The notes beneath the pieces were generated by a model. That model was not told the DNA's origin. It did no database searches and saw only the letters and a program-made list of their open reading frames with translations. Shown here one piece after another: positions 14,901 to 26,322 of a DNA stretch of 64,000 nucleotides (position 1 is its first letter; each line of letters starts with the position of its first letter). Origin of the DNA: Pelecanus crispus (Eukaryota; Chordata; Aves; Pelecaniformes; Pelecanidae); the NCBI RefSeq assembly GCF_030463565.1, contig NC_134655.1, forward strand, positions 6,708,372 through 6,772,371, written 5' to 3'. Both the position numbers and the translations under genes were made by a program.

Positions 14901-16189
14901 GGAAAAAACTTGAGAACTCAGTTTTACAGAGATTGTTACTGTATTTGGGGGTGAATATGAAGAATCTTAATGCCTGACCTACTATATACAAAAAGGATGA
15001 CTTACTGTATTTTCTTCTATCCACAGTATTACTGAACTGACATTTTTCTATCATACTGATGTATACAACGTATGTCTTGCCACCTTTGAAAATTTTTGCT
15101 TAGCAGCAACTCCTTCTCTGAGGCACAAATATACTCTCTTCCAAGTACACGACTTTATTAACTTCCATAAAACCATTGCACTGCTGAATAGAAATTGAGC
15201 AGTATAACCAGAAAGACAAAGCAATGCAGCAAGAGAAATAAAATGCCTAAAACCTGATTCTTCTGATTATTTTTCAACTGTCAAGCCACAGGTCTTCTAG
15301 TTTACAAAACCTGTTCTATTTCACAGTAGAGTAGTAACATAGCACATACACGCAGCAATACTTTTTAATTCATAAACATTTTAAAAATTAAACAAATACA
15401 ATACAAAGACATCAGTTTTGAAAATACAGCTTACTGAAGTAAGCCAAACGGAAGCCCACTTAATAAAACAAGAGCAGCTTAAACACGGAATATCGAAGAC
15501 ACAAATGTACTCCAGCAGCACATGCAAAAAACCCCATTTTTCCATTATCATTGAAGTATTTGCCTTAATAAACCATTTCTGTGTTTGGTAAATCAATACG
15601 CAAAAGCCAGTTTCACCTTTTTTTGGCCAATCACTTATTAGGCAAGTAACAACAGACCTATACCACAAATGTAAGAGAGATACTTGTGCAGCTTTCCTTT
15701 CTGGTTACCATAGTTTCAAATGAACTGTAGATTTGTAGAAATAATACTTATGAGAAGGAATAAAAATATCACTGCTTAAATATGAAAATGGCAAGAATAA
15801 TAATTTTGATCAGTGTATGAATGACACTTAAGTGAACAGGTAAATGCTTAGGAAAGGAAGTTTTATTTGCAAGACCTTGTCATAGACACAGTAGTGAAGC
15901 TTGAGCGTGGACGGCAGGAGAAGAATATATATAGTAAATGCGACCAGAGGGAAGAGGAAAGTAGGCACCAAAAAGTCATTCTGTAGTCATTCACCTGACT
16001 CTCTCTCTTTTTCAGTAATTCTCAATAAAAACCATAATCAGCTCTAAACCAGGTCATTAGCTTCCCAAGCCTCCATCACCAAGGAATACTTTCCAAACAT
16101 ATACTGGGGGCTGGAAGGGCATGAATCTTCATAGGAATTTAAGATGACTTTAAGAGCTGAAACAAAAAAAGACCTTCCAATAACAATAC

Positions 16190-16353
16190 CATATTAGGTT
16201 GCCAGAAAGATTGTGGAAACTGAGATATTCAAAACTTGACTGGACAAATTCCTGAGCAACCAACCTGGAACAACTGGAGAAGCTTTAAGCAGGAGGCTGG
16301 ACTAGACCTCCAGAGGGCCTTTCCTTCCTATACAATTCTGTGACCTAGAACAC
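16190..16353 (+). mobile_element. Old CR1 LINE 3' fragment
   Basis: Contains GATATTCAAAACTTGACTGG, CAGGAGGCTGGACTAGACCT, CCAGAGGGCCTTTCCTTCCT and ends ATACAATTCTGTGACC, a diverged CR1 3' end. It sits inside the inferred STAG2 intron 1, antisense to that gene. Confidence 0.85.
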
Positions 16354-18346
16354 AATTTTTTTTTTTGTTGTGGCATCACTTCTAGGAAGCAACTGCCTAT
16401 CCACAATGCTAAGCTTCATTTTATGTGGAGTTAAAAGAAAGTATTTTGGATATAGTTTTCAGACAGGTACATAAAGCAACGATAAATAAAACAGTATATG
16501 GCAGCACACCAAACTGGAACTTTCCTGTAAGAATACAGTTCCCATTCCAAAATAGTACAAAATAACAAAATTTTAAAAATACTTAAGTTATTAATCTTAA
16601 ATTATGAATATCACAGTCTTTCATTTTCAACTATATTTAAATTGTATTCTTTACCCTAAATCAAGTTACAATAGTCTGTTATCAATTCTACTTCCTACTT
16701 GTCTGCCACAAGCATAGCACTGCCATATGTAGACTGCAGCCACTGGTCATTCTTGTTTTGAAAAAAACCAAGTCTTTATCAAGTTTCCCCAGTTTTTTCC
16801 CTTGGAAAAAACATCATAAATAACCAGTTCTCTGTTTCGAAGATGATCAGAAGTGAAATGAAAAACATTACCAGTGGTCAGGATGTAGCACCTTATTACT
16901 CAGATTAAATTAGTTGGCCACTATATCCATAACTATAACAAACATCTTATTCCAGGACTCTTGTCATATAAAATCACCTCCAAATTAAAAACTAGGCACC
17001 TCAAACGCACACTACCTGAATTACAAAACTGTGTTCCTGACATTTACTATTTGCATTACGGTCTTAGTAACTTCAGTTATCTATATTCAATTGCCCATAA
17101 GATAATAAAAGTAACATATAAAAAAATATGGATCTTCAATATTCACACTCCTACTCCATACAAACTCTGCTCATAATGAAAACTCCCTGCTGGAAGATTA
17201 CACTCTGACAAAGAAAATCAGCCAATTATATTATTTGCATATAATCTGCTTACTAAGACTTGATATGGTCCAAATTTCCCAGAGTTGATCCTTCTTAAGG
17301 GATGAACTGGGAGTTTTACCTAAATAAATAACAGGTAATTGCAAGAAATACAGAAAAGCCTTATCTTGAACAGCTTATTTTTATTTGTAAAAAAGGTCAC
17401 TTTTTTTTTCCCCAGATGAGATGCTGCACGGAAGATATTATTTCATAAAACTTAGGCTGAAATCCTATGTTAAGTAAAAAAATGCAATTCAGCCATAACC
17501 AAGAACTGCAACATTACCTCCAAATCAAAAATATTCATCTCTTTCTAGGCAGATCACACGTATTAAGCAACAGGAAAATAACTGCATTAAGCTCTCTTTG
17601 CTATGTGACTACATGCACTACATCACCACATCTTCCCAGGAACCATCAACATGACAAGCGTGTACACTAAATGACGCCTGTCACTCAGTGGGAGTGGGGT
17701 ACTACTGGGCAAGGGAGAAACGCGGGGGGTGCCTGCAGATCACCCAAAGCTGACTCAACTGGCCAGAAGTGGAGCAGCATTTCACCAAACCTTGGCAGCA
17801 ACTTGAAGCCAATTCTGGAATGCAATCCCAACTAAATAAAACATGCATTCCTAGGGTTTGTTGTTTCTTTTTTAAGTGGTCAACAGTTTCGGAAATGTTT
17901 TGTGCTTTCTGAAATGTCAGTATATTTGATATGGTTTCATTGTTTTGGTAATGGAAAACCCTAAAATTTGGACTCCAGCTATAATTCTCCTTATCAATCT
18001 AGACCACTGCAGACATACGTATTACATGACAACACACACCATTAGAGACCTTTTTCCAAATATAAGCAAAAAGTCATTGGCTTGCCCTATCAACCCTAGA
18101 ACAATGGGAACAGATGCAAAAATACTTTCCTCTCTAGGAGCCACACAGAAGCGCTAACAGAAAACTCATGTAGAAAACAAATATTCTTCCATCGACTTCT
18201 AGTGCCACACACATTCCCTTGCTCTAATCCAAAGACTAACCTTTACTGAAATAAAGGCATAGAAAAGTAAAATGCATAAAAGGTTATGCTAGGGCAGGAC
18301 TAACAGGCCATCAGACTCAGAGCCATAAGAAAATAACATTCATCTA

Positions 18347-18388
18347 ACTAAAAAAAAAAAAACCCCCAAACCCCAACCAAACCAACAC
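18347..18388 (+). repeat. Poly(A) followed by C/A-rich tract
   Basis: A13 run then CCCCCAAACCCCAACCAAAC and similar, within the inferred STAG2 intron 1. Confidence 0.8.
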
Positions 18389-19739
18389 ATGTTCTCATCT
18401 CTAGATACTTGGGTTTGGGTGGGTGTATCATAATCTACCCTCCAATATATGCTAATCTTCTTACATCTACTTACTCTTTCAATTATATTATTTTAAAAAA
18501 ATAAGCCCTCAAGAGGGGGAAGTTATAGCTAGTTACACAATTAAAAAAAATGTACAGAATAGACAACAATACAGTAGATCCCTGGACATAAAGTGTGTAC
18601 CTGGATAAAGCAGTTACATGACTTAAGCTAACTTAATTTCCCCCTCGCAAGTCACAATAAGACAACAGGTAACAGCATACAAATGCAGTCCTACATGTCC
18701 TTCATTTCTGACTCAAATTAGGATAAAGTAGTTTAAAAACAGACTGGGCTTGTGCTCCTCCATGCAGTCTGTAGCCAATAAAGGCTAGGAAAAGCTAACT
18801 GTCACATGGGGTACCTTGGGGGATCAAATTTTCCCACACCCCTATCTCCAAAATTGGGCGCCAGATCTCTCCAGAGATCTGACCAGTTGAGGGAAAATGT
18901 TTGTGAGATGATAGAAAAGTAACGTCTCACCTTCCCTTCTCCTCTACCCAAGATCTCACAGATCTGAAATTTTCTTAACAGTGCAACACTTGGAGATACA
19001 GAGATACTAAAAAGGGATAGAGTATGCTGTGAAATATTGCAATGGCATAGCCCACCAAACTTAGGACTCTGGTATAGTCTTAGTGATCCCAGCCATCAAA
19101 CTGAGAGGATTACGAAAAGAGAACACAGTTTTTGTGTTGATACTTGAACAGTAAAACACCCTCCTCAAGATAGAAGCCAGTTGTACAACAGCTCCTCAAG
19201 CTTCCCAACTTTAACAAGTCAGCATTACTCCTACATTTGTCTGTAGTGATCTAAATGAGGGCCACCTTCAGAAGTTTCCCTTACTTCATATTTACTCTCC
19301 CCATGAAAAATAAAAGAAAAAAAATGTCCGACTTCACCAGATTCTTATGAACTGCAACATGAGAAAACTTAAAAAAAAATAAATTCTAATTAAAACAACA
19401 TACGCTTAAACGTGCATTTTTAATCTCCAACTCTCAAAACAGAAGTTTTCACTGTATCACTCATAAGTAAGTATCTGACCTTATTAAAAGTCACATCAGA
19501 TTTCAAGGCTTACCCTTAAACCACAGAGATACTTAACTTTTTGAAAGCAGATTTTTGTCTTCTAATATAAAAAGCCAGCTGAAGTCACCAGCCTAATCTT
19601 CAAGCATGAAATCTGTTCACAGAACGGTGGAAGAGTTTAACTGGTTTACTCCAGGAAGCAGTCTTTTAGAAAAGACAAATACTAGAGCAAGAGTTTCAGT
19701 TATGCTGATGCAACACTGCAAAGGTTACCAAAAGGCTCT

Positions 19740-20200
19740 CCCTCCCAAGTCTCCTTTACCAAAACAAAAATCCACCTCTTCCTACCTCAGCCTGCCCTCC
19801 CAAGCTCGCCTTTCCCACGGAGCCCCCCCCAGGCCTCCGCAGCCCCCCTGGGGCGCAGGAGCGGCTGGTGCAGCAGTGTGACCCCAGGCCACGGGAAACC
19901 GCACCTGACTCAGCAGATCCACGTCCAGATCCTGCTCCAGAAGGAGCCCAAACCTGAACAGACTGTAGCAAGCAACTTGGCACACTATAAACTCCTTCCT
20001 GGCAGGACGGACTCCAACATCTTAACCAGGACGTTTAATCTGCCTGAGGCCCAGCTTAAGTCCACCTCTGTCTGCAGTCAACAGGACGGAAGGGTCAGGT
20101 CAGGAGGCAGGAAGAGGACCAGGGCAGATCAAGCCATGGGACTGCCAGGGCCAGAAGAGCTATGGGACCACAAAGAATTCCCATTTTTACTTACCCATTG
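19740..20200. other. GC-rich patch inside the inferred STAG2 intron 1
   Basis: About 460 bp much richer in G and C than its surroundings, including CCCACGGAGCCCCCCCCAGG. It has overlapping open frames on both strands (19606-19881 and 19878-20201 plus; 19756-19983 minus), none recognised. It could be an alternative 5' exon, an old insertion or a small orphan CpG region; the sequence alone does not decide. Confidence 0.4.
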
Positions 20201-20679
20201 ACTTTAAAAGTGGAGGTGATCTAAAGCGTTGGATGGCGTTGAATCTAAACAATGCAATAAGCCTATACGTCACATTTAAGTGTTTGTAACGCATATGGAA
20301 AAGCGCTCTTTCCATTCCTCCACAGATTTCTTGCACATAAGCTTCCTATTTTCCAACCTAAAACTCCAATTCCCTGCCCACCCCAGTTTCTCAAGGACTT
20401 ACTTATCACTTCATTCTCTCTTCTTTGTCAATGATCCTCATATAAGGAAGCTGAAGTTTTCAGAATGTGGATTTTTTTAAATGATACTGAGAAAGTGAGC
20501 AGAGCTTATTTAAGAATATTAAACTGAAATGTTGATGGCTGCTATCAGTCACTTCTTTCCATTACAAGACAATTACTGAAGCAGATGAAGCTCCTGGAAA
20601 TTCTAGCATCTAGCTGCCAGAGACACAATCTACAACACGTTCCTTTTCCAGTAGGTTTTCTTAATTCCTCAACACACAA

Positions 20680-20725
20680 AAACAAACCAAAAAACCAAAC
20701 CCACCACCAAAACCCAACAATACCA
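20680..20725 (+). repeat. C/A-rich low-complexity tract
   Basis: Blocks such as CAAAAACAAACCAAAAAACC and CCACCACCAAAACCC, nearly free of G and T. Confidence 0.8.
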
Positions 20726-23096
20726 TTTTGGAAATTCACACCTACAATGTTCTCCTAAGTTTTGAAGCTAATGAGAGAAGAAATGGTCACACTGTAGGCA
20801 GAGACCACACTGACTTCAAAACTTCATCTCATCTGACAAAACACAGCATTCCGGTAACACAACCAAGAAGCACAAGTAACCAGCAGAAATATTTGCTTAC
20901 TTTTGGGAATTCATTTAGTGAAAATAAGCAACCAAAGTGTTTCAGGTTTCTGTAAAACATACAACCTGTTTATGCCAGCACACAAGTTCTGGAAAACCTG
21001 ATCTCTCCTGTAATATTTGCCTGCAGCAAAACAACCAAGACAGTAACACCACAAATGAAATTGACAAATGAGGACTCTGAAATCATTCTAAATTTGAACC
21101 ATAAGTGACAAAAAGCAATCTAATTTTAAAAAGTTCATAACGCTCTGATATGTTAACATTATTTCATGATTTGACTAAGTCTAATGTAGTTGCTCCCACC
21201 AACAAGAGCACGCACTTTCAAGTGGTTTGTTGCCTGCAGCTATTTTCTACAGGAGACTCTTAGTAGCATGTAATATTCAAGAGAAGCTGTCTGCATTACT
21301 TTTTTTAAAAATAATTCAGTTGCTGTTGATAAGTTATAACGAAACAAAATAAAACGAAAGAGAGCATTTAACCGACAATTCTATTTACACTCTTTCCAAG
21401 AGGAAAATATTTCATTCCGCACATTTATGCCTTTAAAGGCACTAACACGTAAAGCTGGAATGTGATATATTTATGGAATTTGAGTTAGATTAACAGCCAG
21501 CTAATCGAATACTCCTACTTTAAAAACTGAATGCTCTTCAAGTAGCACAATGCATTTTTATACCAAATATTTTAATAAGCTATGAACCTACCAATTTTTT
21601 GTCATTTCACAGGACCCAATTTTTTAAAATATATTAAAATATCACAGCAGCATTAATTTGAACCAACTTACTCAAACCAGTAATTTCAGCTTTCAGTTGC
21701 AAAACGTCAAGACTTTATGTCTAAAAGATCTGTACATAAATTTTAACTAATCTTCTTAAATACAAGTTTAACAAACCCTTACGTTGCTTATCAACTTTAC
21801 TCAGTATTATCTTCCTGACACTGTAAATGGATGAAAAAGCTCCAAAAACATAAACTCTGGCCCAACTACGTAACTTGGGAGATATCTGAGCGCTAGGAAG
21901 TTTCGCAGGAAAATTAAAGAGTCTCTCCCACCCCCCAATTCCATGCCTCGCTTTTTTTTGTTTGTTTGAATTTAAGCTTATACAACATTCAAGGTTAGGT
22001 TTACCACTGTTAACTTAATAAAACAATAGCAACAGAAATTCACGGATTTCTCTCACAGGTTGCGTAAAACCCACCTGTAAACAACACTGTAAAATGTCAC
22101 TGGTTTTGCTAAGAAGGACCCGCATGAGCCCCATCAGTTATAGAGCAAGATCTATCTGTTAGAGATGGGAATTAATTTACATTTTTCTCCTTTGTATAAC
22201 TTTGCAGCTTTCTTAGTCTTTCTTTAATTAATCAGAACGGTACGGGGATCCCACCCCATCCAGCTTCAGTGCTGAAAGCAGCAAAACGATGAAGGCTTAT
22301 GCTAACAGCATGGCGGCTGTCCTCTCACACCTCGTTTCATTTTGTAATGAAACTGTGATCATGGCTATATGAGAAAAGAAACAGTGTTACCCAGCAAAGA
22401 GCCCCATGCAAGATCCGTGGCATTGTGATTCTGCAACCCATCACCACCAAGATTTATCCGCAAAATCAGGAGTTGGGGATAACGAGCAAGTAATACCAAG
22501 AAGATGGAGATTAACGTCTGTCAATTGCACAATCACTCGTGGTATTTATTTACCTGCACACAGCCAACCAGCCCGCACATGGGTATTTTGTAAGTCCTGG
22601 ACAGTTCCATACCAGATAATCACTCCAGGAATAGCAATAAATACATGAATGAATAATGGATTCGGGGAAAAGAGAGTATGAAAAGGGGGAAAAGTTGCTT
22701 CAAACACCCAAGCGCCGTAAACAAGAAAGAAGTCGTCAACCACATTTGCCAAGAGTTAGTAGCGAGACCTGTGCTTGGAGAATGCCTTACTGTAGGAAGT
22801 GCTAGCAGCTCTGGTTTCTGGCCGTTCGAAACGGGATCGAACAAAACTCCCAGACAGCACAAAAGCGGTCGTACAACGGCTTCGAGGGAAGCGATGCAAA
22901 AGGCGTCCTCCTCCCCTTCCATGCCGACGGAGCCCAACAGCAGTGAGGAGACGTGGAAGCAGCTCACACGAGGCCACCTCCGCGCTGCCGCCAGCCTTCG
23001 GCGGCAGCTGCGCCCCGGGCGCGCCTGGGGCAGCGCCAGCCCCGCTTCCCGGAGGGGGACGCGAAAGGCCCGCGGGCAGCGCGGGGCCCGCCGGCG

Positions 23097-23123
23097 GGGC
23101 CGGGCCGGGCCGGGCCGGGCGCC
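23097..23123 (+). repeat. GGGCC pentamer repeat, G-quadruplex candidate
   Basis: Four to five tandem GGGCC/CCGGG units inside the CpG island, with G-runs of at least three at 5-bp spacing. Confidence 0.85.
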
Positions 23124-23156
23124 GCGGGAGGAAGCCGCCGCCTCCCGCCCGGGCGC

Positions 23157-23172
23157 TGGCCAATGGGCGGCG
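23157..23172 (+). promoter_or_regulatory. CCAAT box joined to GC box
   Basis: GGCCAATGGGCGGCGG combines an NF-Y-type CCAAT with a GGGCGG Sp1 core. A CRE/ATF-like GCGTGACGCAC follows near 23205. Confidence 0.55.
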
Positions 23173-23525
23173 GGCGGCGGCGGCCCAGGCCGCGGCGGGG
23201 CCGCGCGTGACGCACTTCGGTAACCCGACTCCCGGCACGGAGCGCCGCGCCGCGCCGCCAGGGCCCCTCCTCGCGCCGCCGAGGGAGGCGGCAGCGGGGC
23301 GCAGCGCGGCCTCGCCCGCCCCCGGTTACCTCCGGGCGCTCCCGCTGCCGCCGGCCGGGCCGCCCGCGCCCGCGGGGGGAGAGGGGGAGCGCGGGGTCAC
23401 ACCGGCGGAGAAGGCGCCCAACGAGGGCGGACACGGCAGGGTGTGGCCCCGGGGAGCACACGGGAAGGGAGCGCTTACCCAGCGCGGGCGGCGGGCAGCA
23501 GCGTTCCCCGGGCTGCCAAAAAGTA

Positions 23526-23580
23526 ACTTTAAAAAAAAAACCAAACCACCAACAAAAACCCACACATCAAAAAAAGAAAA
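23526..23580 (+). repeat. Poly(A) plus C/A-rich tract inside the CpG island
   Basis: A10 run followed by CCAAACCACCAACAAAAACC and further A-rich sequence. Confidence 0.8.
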
Positions 23581-24210
23581 AAAATAAAAAGCAAACCCAC
23601 CCACAGTAACTACAGCACCGGACTCGGCGGTTATTGAAACTTTGTGTTAACTCCGAACATCCCGTGGGAAGACAACAACGGCGAGAGCCGAGCCGGGGCA
23701 GCACAATAAATAAAACGCAGCGAAAGAGGGAGCCGAGCGCCTTCACTCCCCGGACTCGAGGGTGAGAAGGAAAAAAAGAGAGGAAAAAAAAAAATTGAGG
23801 TCGGTCGGTCCCGGATTTCCACGGGACGGAGGGGTTATACAACGCTACCAGCGGGAGAGGAAGGCATGGAGGCCCAGCGGCGGGGGGAGAGCGGTGCGGG
23901 CACCCGAAGCCAGCGCACCCGGGCACCGGGGAATACCCGAAAACCGGGGCCTGCCGGGCCGGCCATCTGCTGCGGCTCCCCGCTCCGCCGCCGCTCACTC
24001 CGCACTCCCCTGGCCCTCCAAGTCCCTCACAAGTGGATCTATTTTTTTTAATCCGTGTAGAGAAAATAAGAGCCCAGAAAAGAGAAACACCAGGAAAGCT
24101 CTCGCTTCCTACCTGGGCAGGGTTCAGCTCAGTTCAGTGCGTGCCGAGGAGGAGGGGGCAGAGGAGCACTATCTAAAACAAAAGTGGCGCCAAAACCCCC
24201 CAGTAAGAAG

Positions 24211-24257
24211 CATTCTTCCTCCTCCTCCTCCTCCTCCTCCCCCCCCTCCTCCTCCCC
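24211..24257 (+). repeat. (TCC)n polypyrimidine tract
   Basis: TCTTCC, about seven CTC/TCC triplets, C8, then further TCC triplets. It produces a polyserine/polyglutamate-looking open frame that is not a gene. A long homopyrimidine mirror tract in a promoter can adopt triplex DNA. Confidence 0.85.
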
Positions 24258-24350
24258 AACCAGGGCCGGCGAGAGCCCAGCGGGGTTCCTGCAACACGCG
24301 GCTCCCGGCATCGGGCGTCCCCGTCACAAGTTGGCAAGCGCCCTTTCTTT

Positions 24351-24391
24351 ACAAAAAAAAAAAAAAGAAAAAAAAAAAAAAAGAAATAAAG
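24351..24391 (+). repeat. A-rich tract inside the CpG island
   Basis: Two A-runs of 14 or more split by single G bases, strikingly AT-rich within otherwise GC-rich DNA. Confidence 0.85.
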
Positions 24392-25469
24392 CAAGCCGAA
24401 CGGAAACTGCCACAACTCTTCCTCTTAGCGGGCAGCCGCCGAAGAGCTCGCCCAAAGTCACTGGGAGGGGAAAACTCGCCCCACAAAGGCCTTCCCCGAG
24501 CTGGGCGCCGGGGGAGGGGGGGGGTCGCCAGCTCTTTCGGAGGAGGCGGGGGGGAAGGCGCAGGTCAGTCCCCACGGCCTCCCTCGGGCCGAGGGAACTC
24601 GCTCTCGCCAGCCCTCCGGCCCAGTCACTCGGCGAGAGGCGGCCGGAGTTGCCCCAGCTCGGCCGAGCCGGGGAAGAGAGACGGAGCAGAGAAAGCCCGG
24701 TCCCTCGGCACTTCCCTCCGCGGGGAAGCCGCCGGGAGCGGGCTGGCAGGAAGAGCTCAGCTGCTGGGCGGCGGGAAGGAGGGGGAGCGCTGTCAGGGCC
24801 GGCAGTCCCCTCGCCCCGGCCTCCCCCGGCACTCCACCCCGGGGCACCGGCAGCCGCCCCACCATTTTCTCCTGCGCGCCGCGCGGCCCAGCGCCCCCCC
24901 TCCCCCCCCGAGCGCGGCCCGCTCCGTCCGCAGCGGCCCCGACCCCCCTTCCCCTCCCTCCGCACCCCCCGAGCGGCCCGGCCCAGCTCGCCCACACGCA
25001 CACACACCCCACACGCACACACAATGCCCGAGTCCTCCATCTTGCCGGCAGCCCCTGCTCGGCTCGGGAGAAAGGGGGAGGAGGAGGAGGAGAAGGTGGT
25101 TCTCCATTTTAGCTCGCCGAGCACTGGGCCCAGCCCGCCCGCGGCCGGCTCCGGGGAGGAGGAACGGGGCTCCGGGCGGGCAGCGGGGCCGCTTTCGGCG
25201 GCCTCTCGCTCTCTCACTCGCGCTCCCGCTCGCGTCCCCCCTCCCCGCCGAGGCGCGCTGGGAAGGGGGGGTGGGGAAGCGGGGGGCTGGAGTGTTTTCG
25301 CGGCTCGGCCCCGCCGTCCTCCATCTTGGCTGCGCGGAGTCCCTGTGGCCAGCCGGCCTAGCGCCCCGCGCCGTCCTCGCAGGCCCGGGGACCGCGGGCC
25401 CCGTCCCGGCCTCTCTCCGCAGCCACGCACCGCGATCCCGAGTCCCCCCTCCAAACTTCCAGAAGCTTC

Positions 25470-25482
25470 GCCGCCATTTTCT
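25470..25482 (-). promoter_or_regulatory. YY1-like motif next to the STAG2 exon 1 donor
   Basis: AGAAAATGGCGGC on the minus strand, about 8 bp downstream of the splice donor. Further minus-strand YY1-like cores lie at 25321-25333 (GCAGCCAAGATGG) and 25035-25049 (CAAGATGGAG). Confidence 0.55.
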
Positions 25483-25489
25483 AACTTAC

Positions 25490-25560
25490 CTTGCCCAGTG
25501 TCGGCGTAGGCAGCGAGGAGGCCCAGGCTCGTAGCTCCGCTCCTATATCCCCGGCCCGGC
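25490..25560 (-). other. STAG2: STAG2 non-coding exon 1 (inferred; start approximate)
   Basis: On the minus strand GGGCAAG|GTAAGTTAG is a near-perfect splice donor with its exon/intron boundary at 25490/25489, followed at once by a YY1-like AGAAAATGGCGGC (25482-25470). STAG2 encodes a cohesin subunit and starts with non-coding exon(s) in mammals. Other minus-strand donor-like sites in the island (GTAGGAAG near 24111, GTAAGCGC near 23479, GTAACC near 23328) could mark alternative first exons. No coding sequence of STAG2 is visible, so the name is inference from gene order. Confidence 0.45.
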
Positions 25561-25571
25561 TGCCGGTTGCG

Positions 25572-25594
25572 CGCCCGGCCCGGCCCGGCCCGGA
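25572..25594 (-). repeat. GGGCC pentamer repeat close to the inferred STAG2 start site
   Basis: GCCCGG units in tandem on the plus strand, so the G-runs are on the minus (STAG2-sense) strand, just upstream of the inferred first exon. Confidence 0.85.
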
Positions 25595-25825
25595 GACTTG
25601 GCCGCGGAGGGGGGGTCCGGGGAGGGCGCGGGGCGCGGGCAGGTTATTTAATTTGGCGGCGGCGCTGGGGATTGTTTGGGGTGTTCGCTGCTCGGCGGCT
25701 GGCGAGCGAATGGAGGGCGCAGGCGCCACCTGGCGGCCACCGAGCGAGGCCGGCTCTCCTGGGCGTGGGGCGACACCTGCCGGCCGCCGGCGGCAGGGGC
25801 CGCGCCGAGCGGGGTAAACAAGGTG

Positions 25826-25839
25826 GCGCGCATGCGCGC
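25826..25839. promoter_or_regulatory. NRF1 palindrome
   Basis: GCGCGCATGCGCGC is a perfect palindrome containing the NRF1 consensus GCGCATGCGC, about 300 bp upstream of the inferred STAG2 exon 1. Confidence 0.65.
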
Positions 25840-25946
25840 ACCGCCCGGCCGCTCCCCCGCCCCCGTCGGCTGCCGAGCGCGGGGCTCGGGGCGGGGGCAG
25901 CGGGGAGCCGGGTTCGGGGCCCGGCGGAGGCGGCGGGGGGGGGAGC

Positions 25947-25969
25947 GGGGCCGGGCCGGGCCGGGCCGC
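25947..25969 (+). repeat. GGGCC pentamer repeat, third array in the island
   Basis: GGGGCC followed by three further GGGCC units. Confidence 0.85.
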
Positions 25970-26275
25970 CGCCAGGGTGGCGAGGCGGCGGCGGCCTCGC
26001 AGGCGGCGTGGGCCCCGGCTCCTGTCCGCGCGCGGCCGGCGGAAGAGGCCCAGCTGCGGGCGTCGCTCTCGGGGCAGGCTCGGGTAACCGAGACACGAGG
26101 ACGGCCTAAAAAGGAGAGCCCCGGCGCGGCGCTGCCCCGGCCCCGCACAGGCAGAGGCAAACGCGGGGCCTGGTGCCCTCTCCCAGCGCAACACGGAAGA
26201 TAATGGGAAAAGAATTGTTCAGCTGAGGCGAAGTTTAGTTTTTCTAGAAATAATCCACTGCCCGCTCGCGGTTTT

Positions 26276-26322
26276 CCCCGCCGCCCCCGCCGCCCCCGCC
26301 GCCCCGCCGCCCCGCCGCATTC
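26276..26322 (+). repeat. (CCGCCC)n-like GC-rich repeat
   Basis: Tandem CCGCCCCCGCCGCCC-type units at the upper edge of the island; they also read as Sp1-type GC boxes on the minus strand. Confidence 0.75.

Larger units (their letters stand above)
1..25489 (-). other. STAG2: Inferred STAG2 intron 1 (continues beyond the window)
   Basis: AT-rich single-copy DNA from the island to the window edge. I looked for the STAG2 N-terminus on the minus strand and did not find it, so the first coding exon should lie before position 1. Contents: G/T tract 1226-1342, A-run 11887-11910, CR1 remnant 16190-16353, C/A tracts near 18347 and 20680, a GC-rich patch 19740-20200, and the lower half of the CpG island. 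Open frames of 60-100 codons occur by chance throughout. Confidence 0.5.

Noticed and set aside
23762-25534. Long plus-strand open frames in the CpG island (up to 590 codons), with overlapping long frames on the minus strand
   Set aside because: They are open on both strands because GC-rich DNA lacks stop codons. The translations are proline/arginine/glycine/serine low complexity and include homopolymer runs from simple repeats. No recognisable domain.
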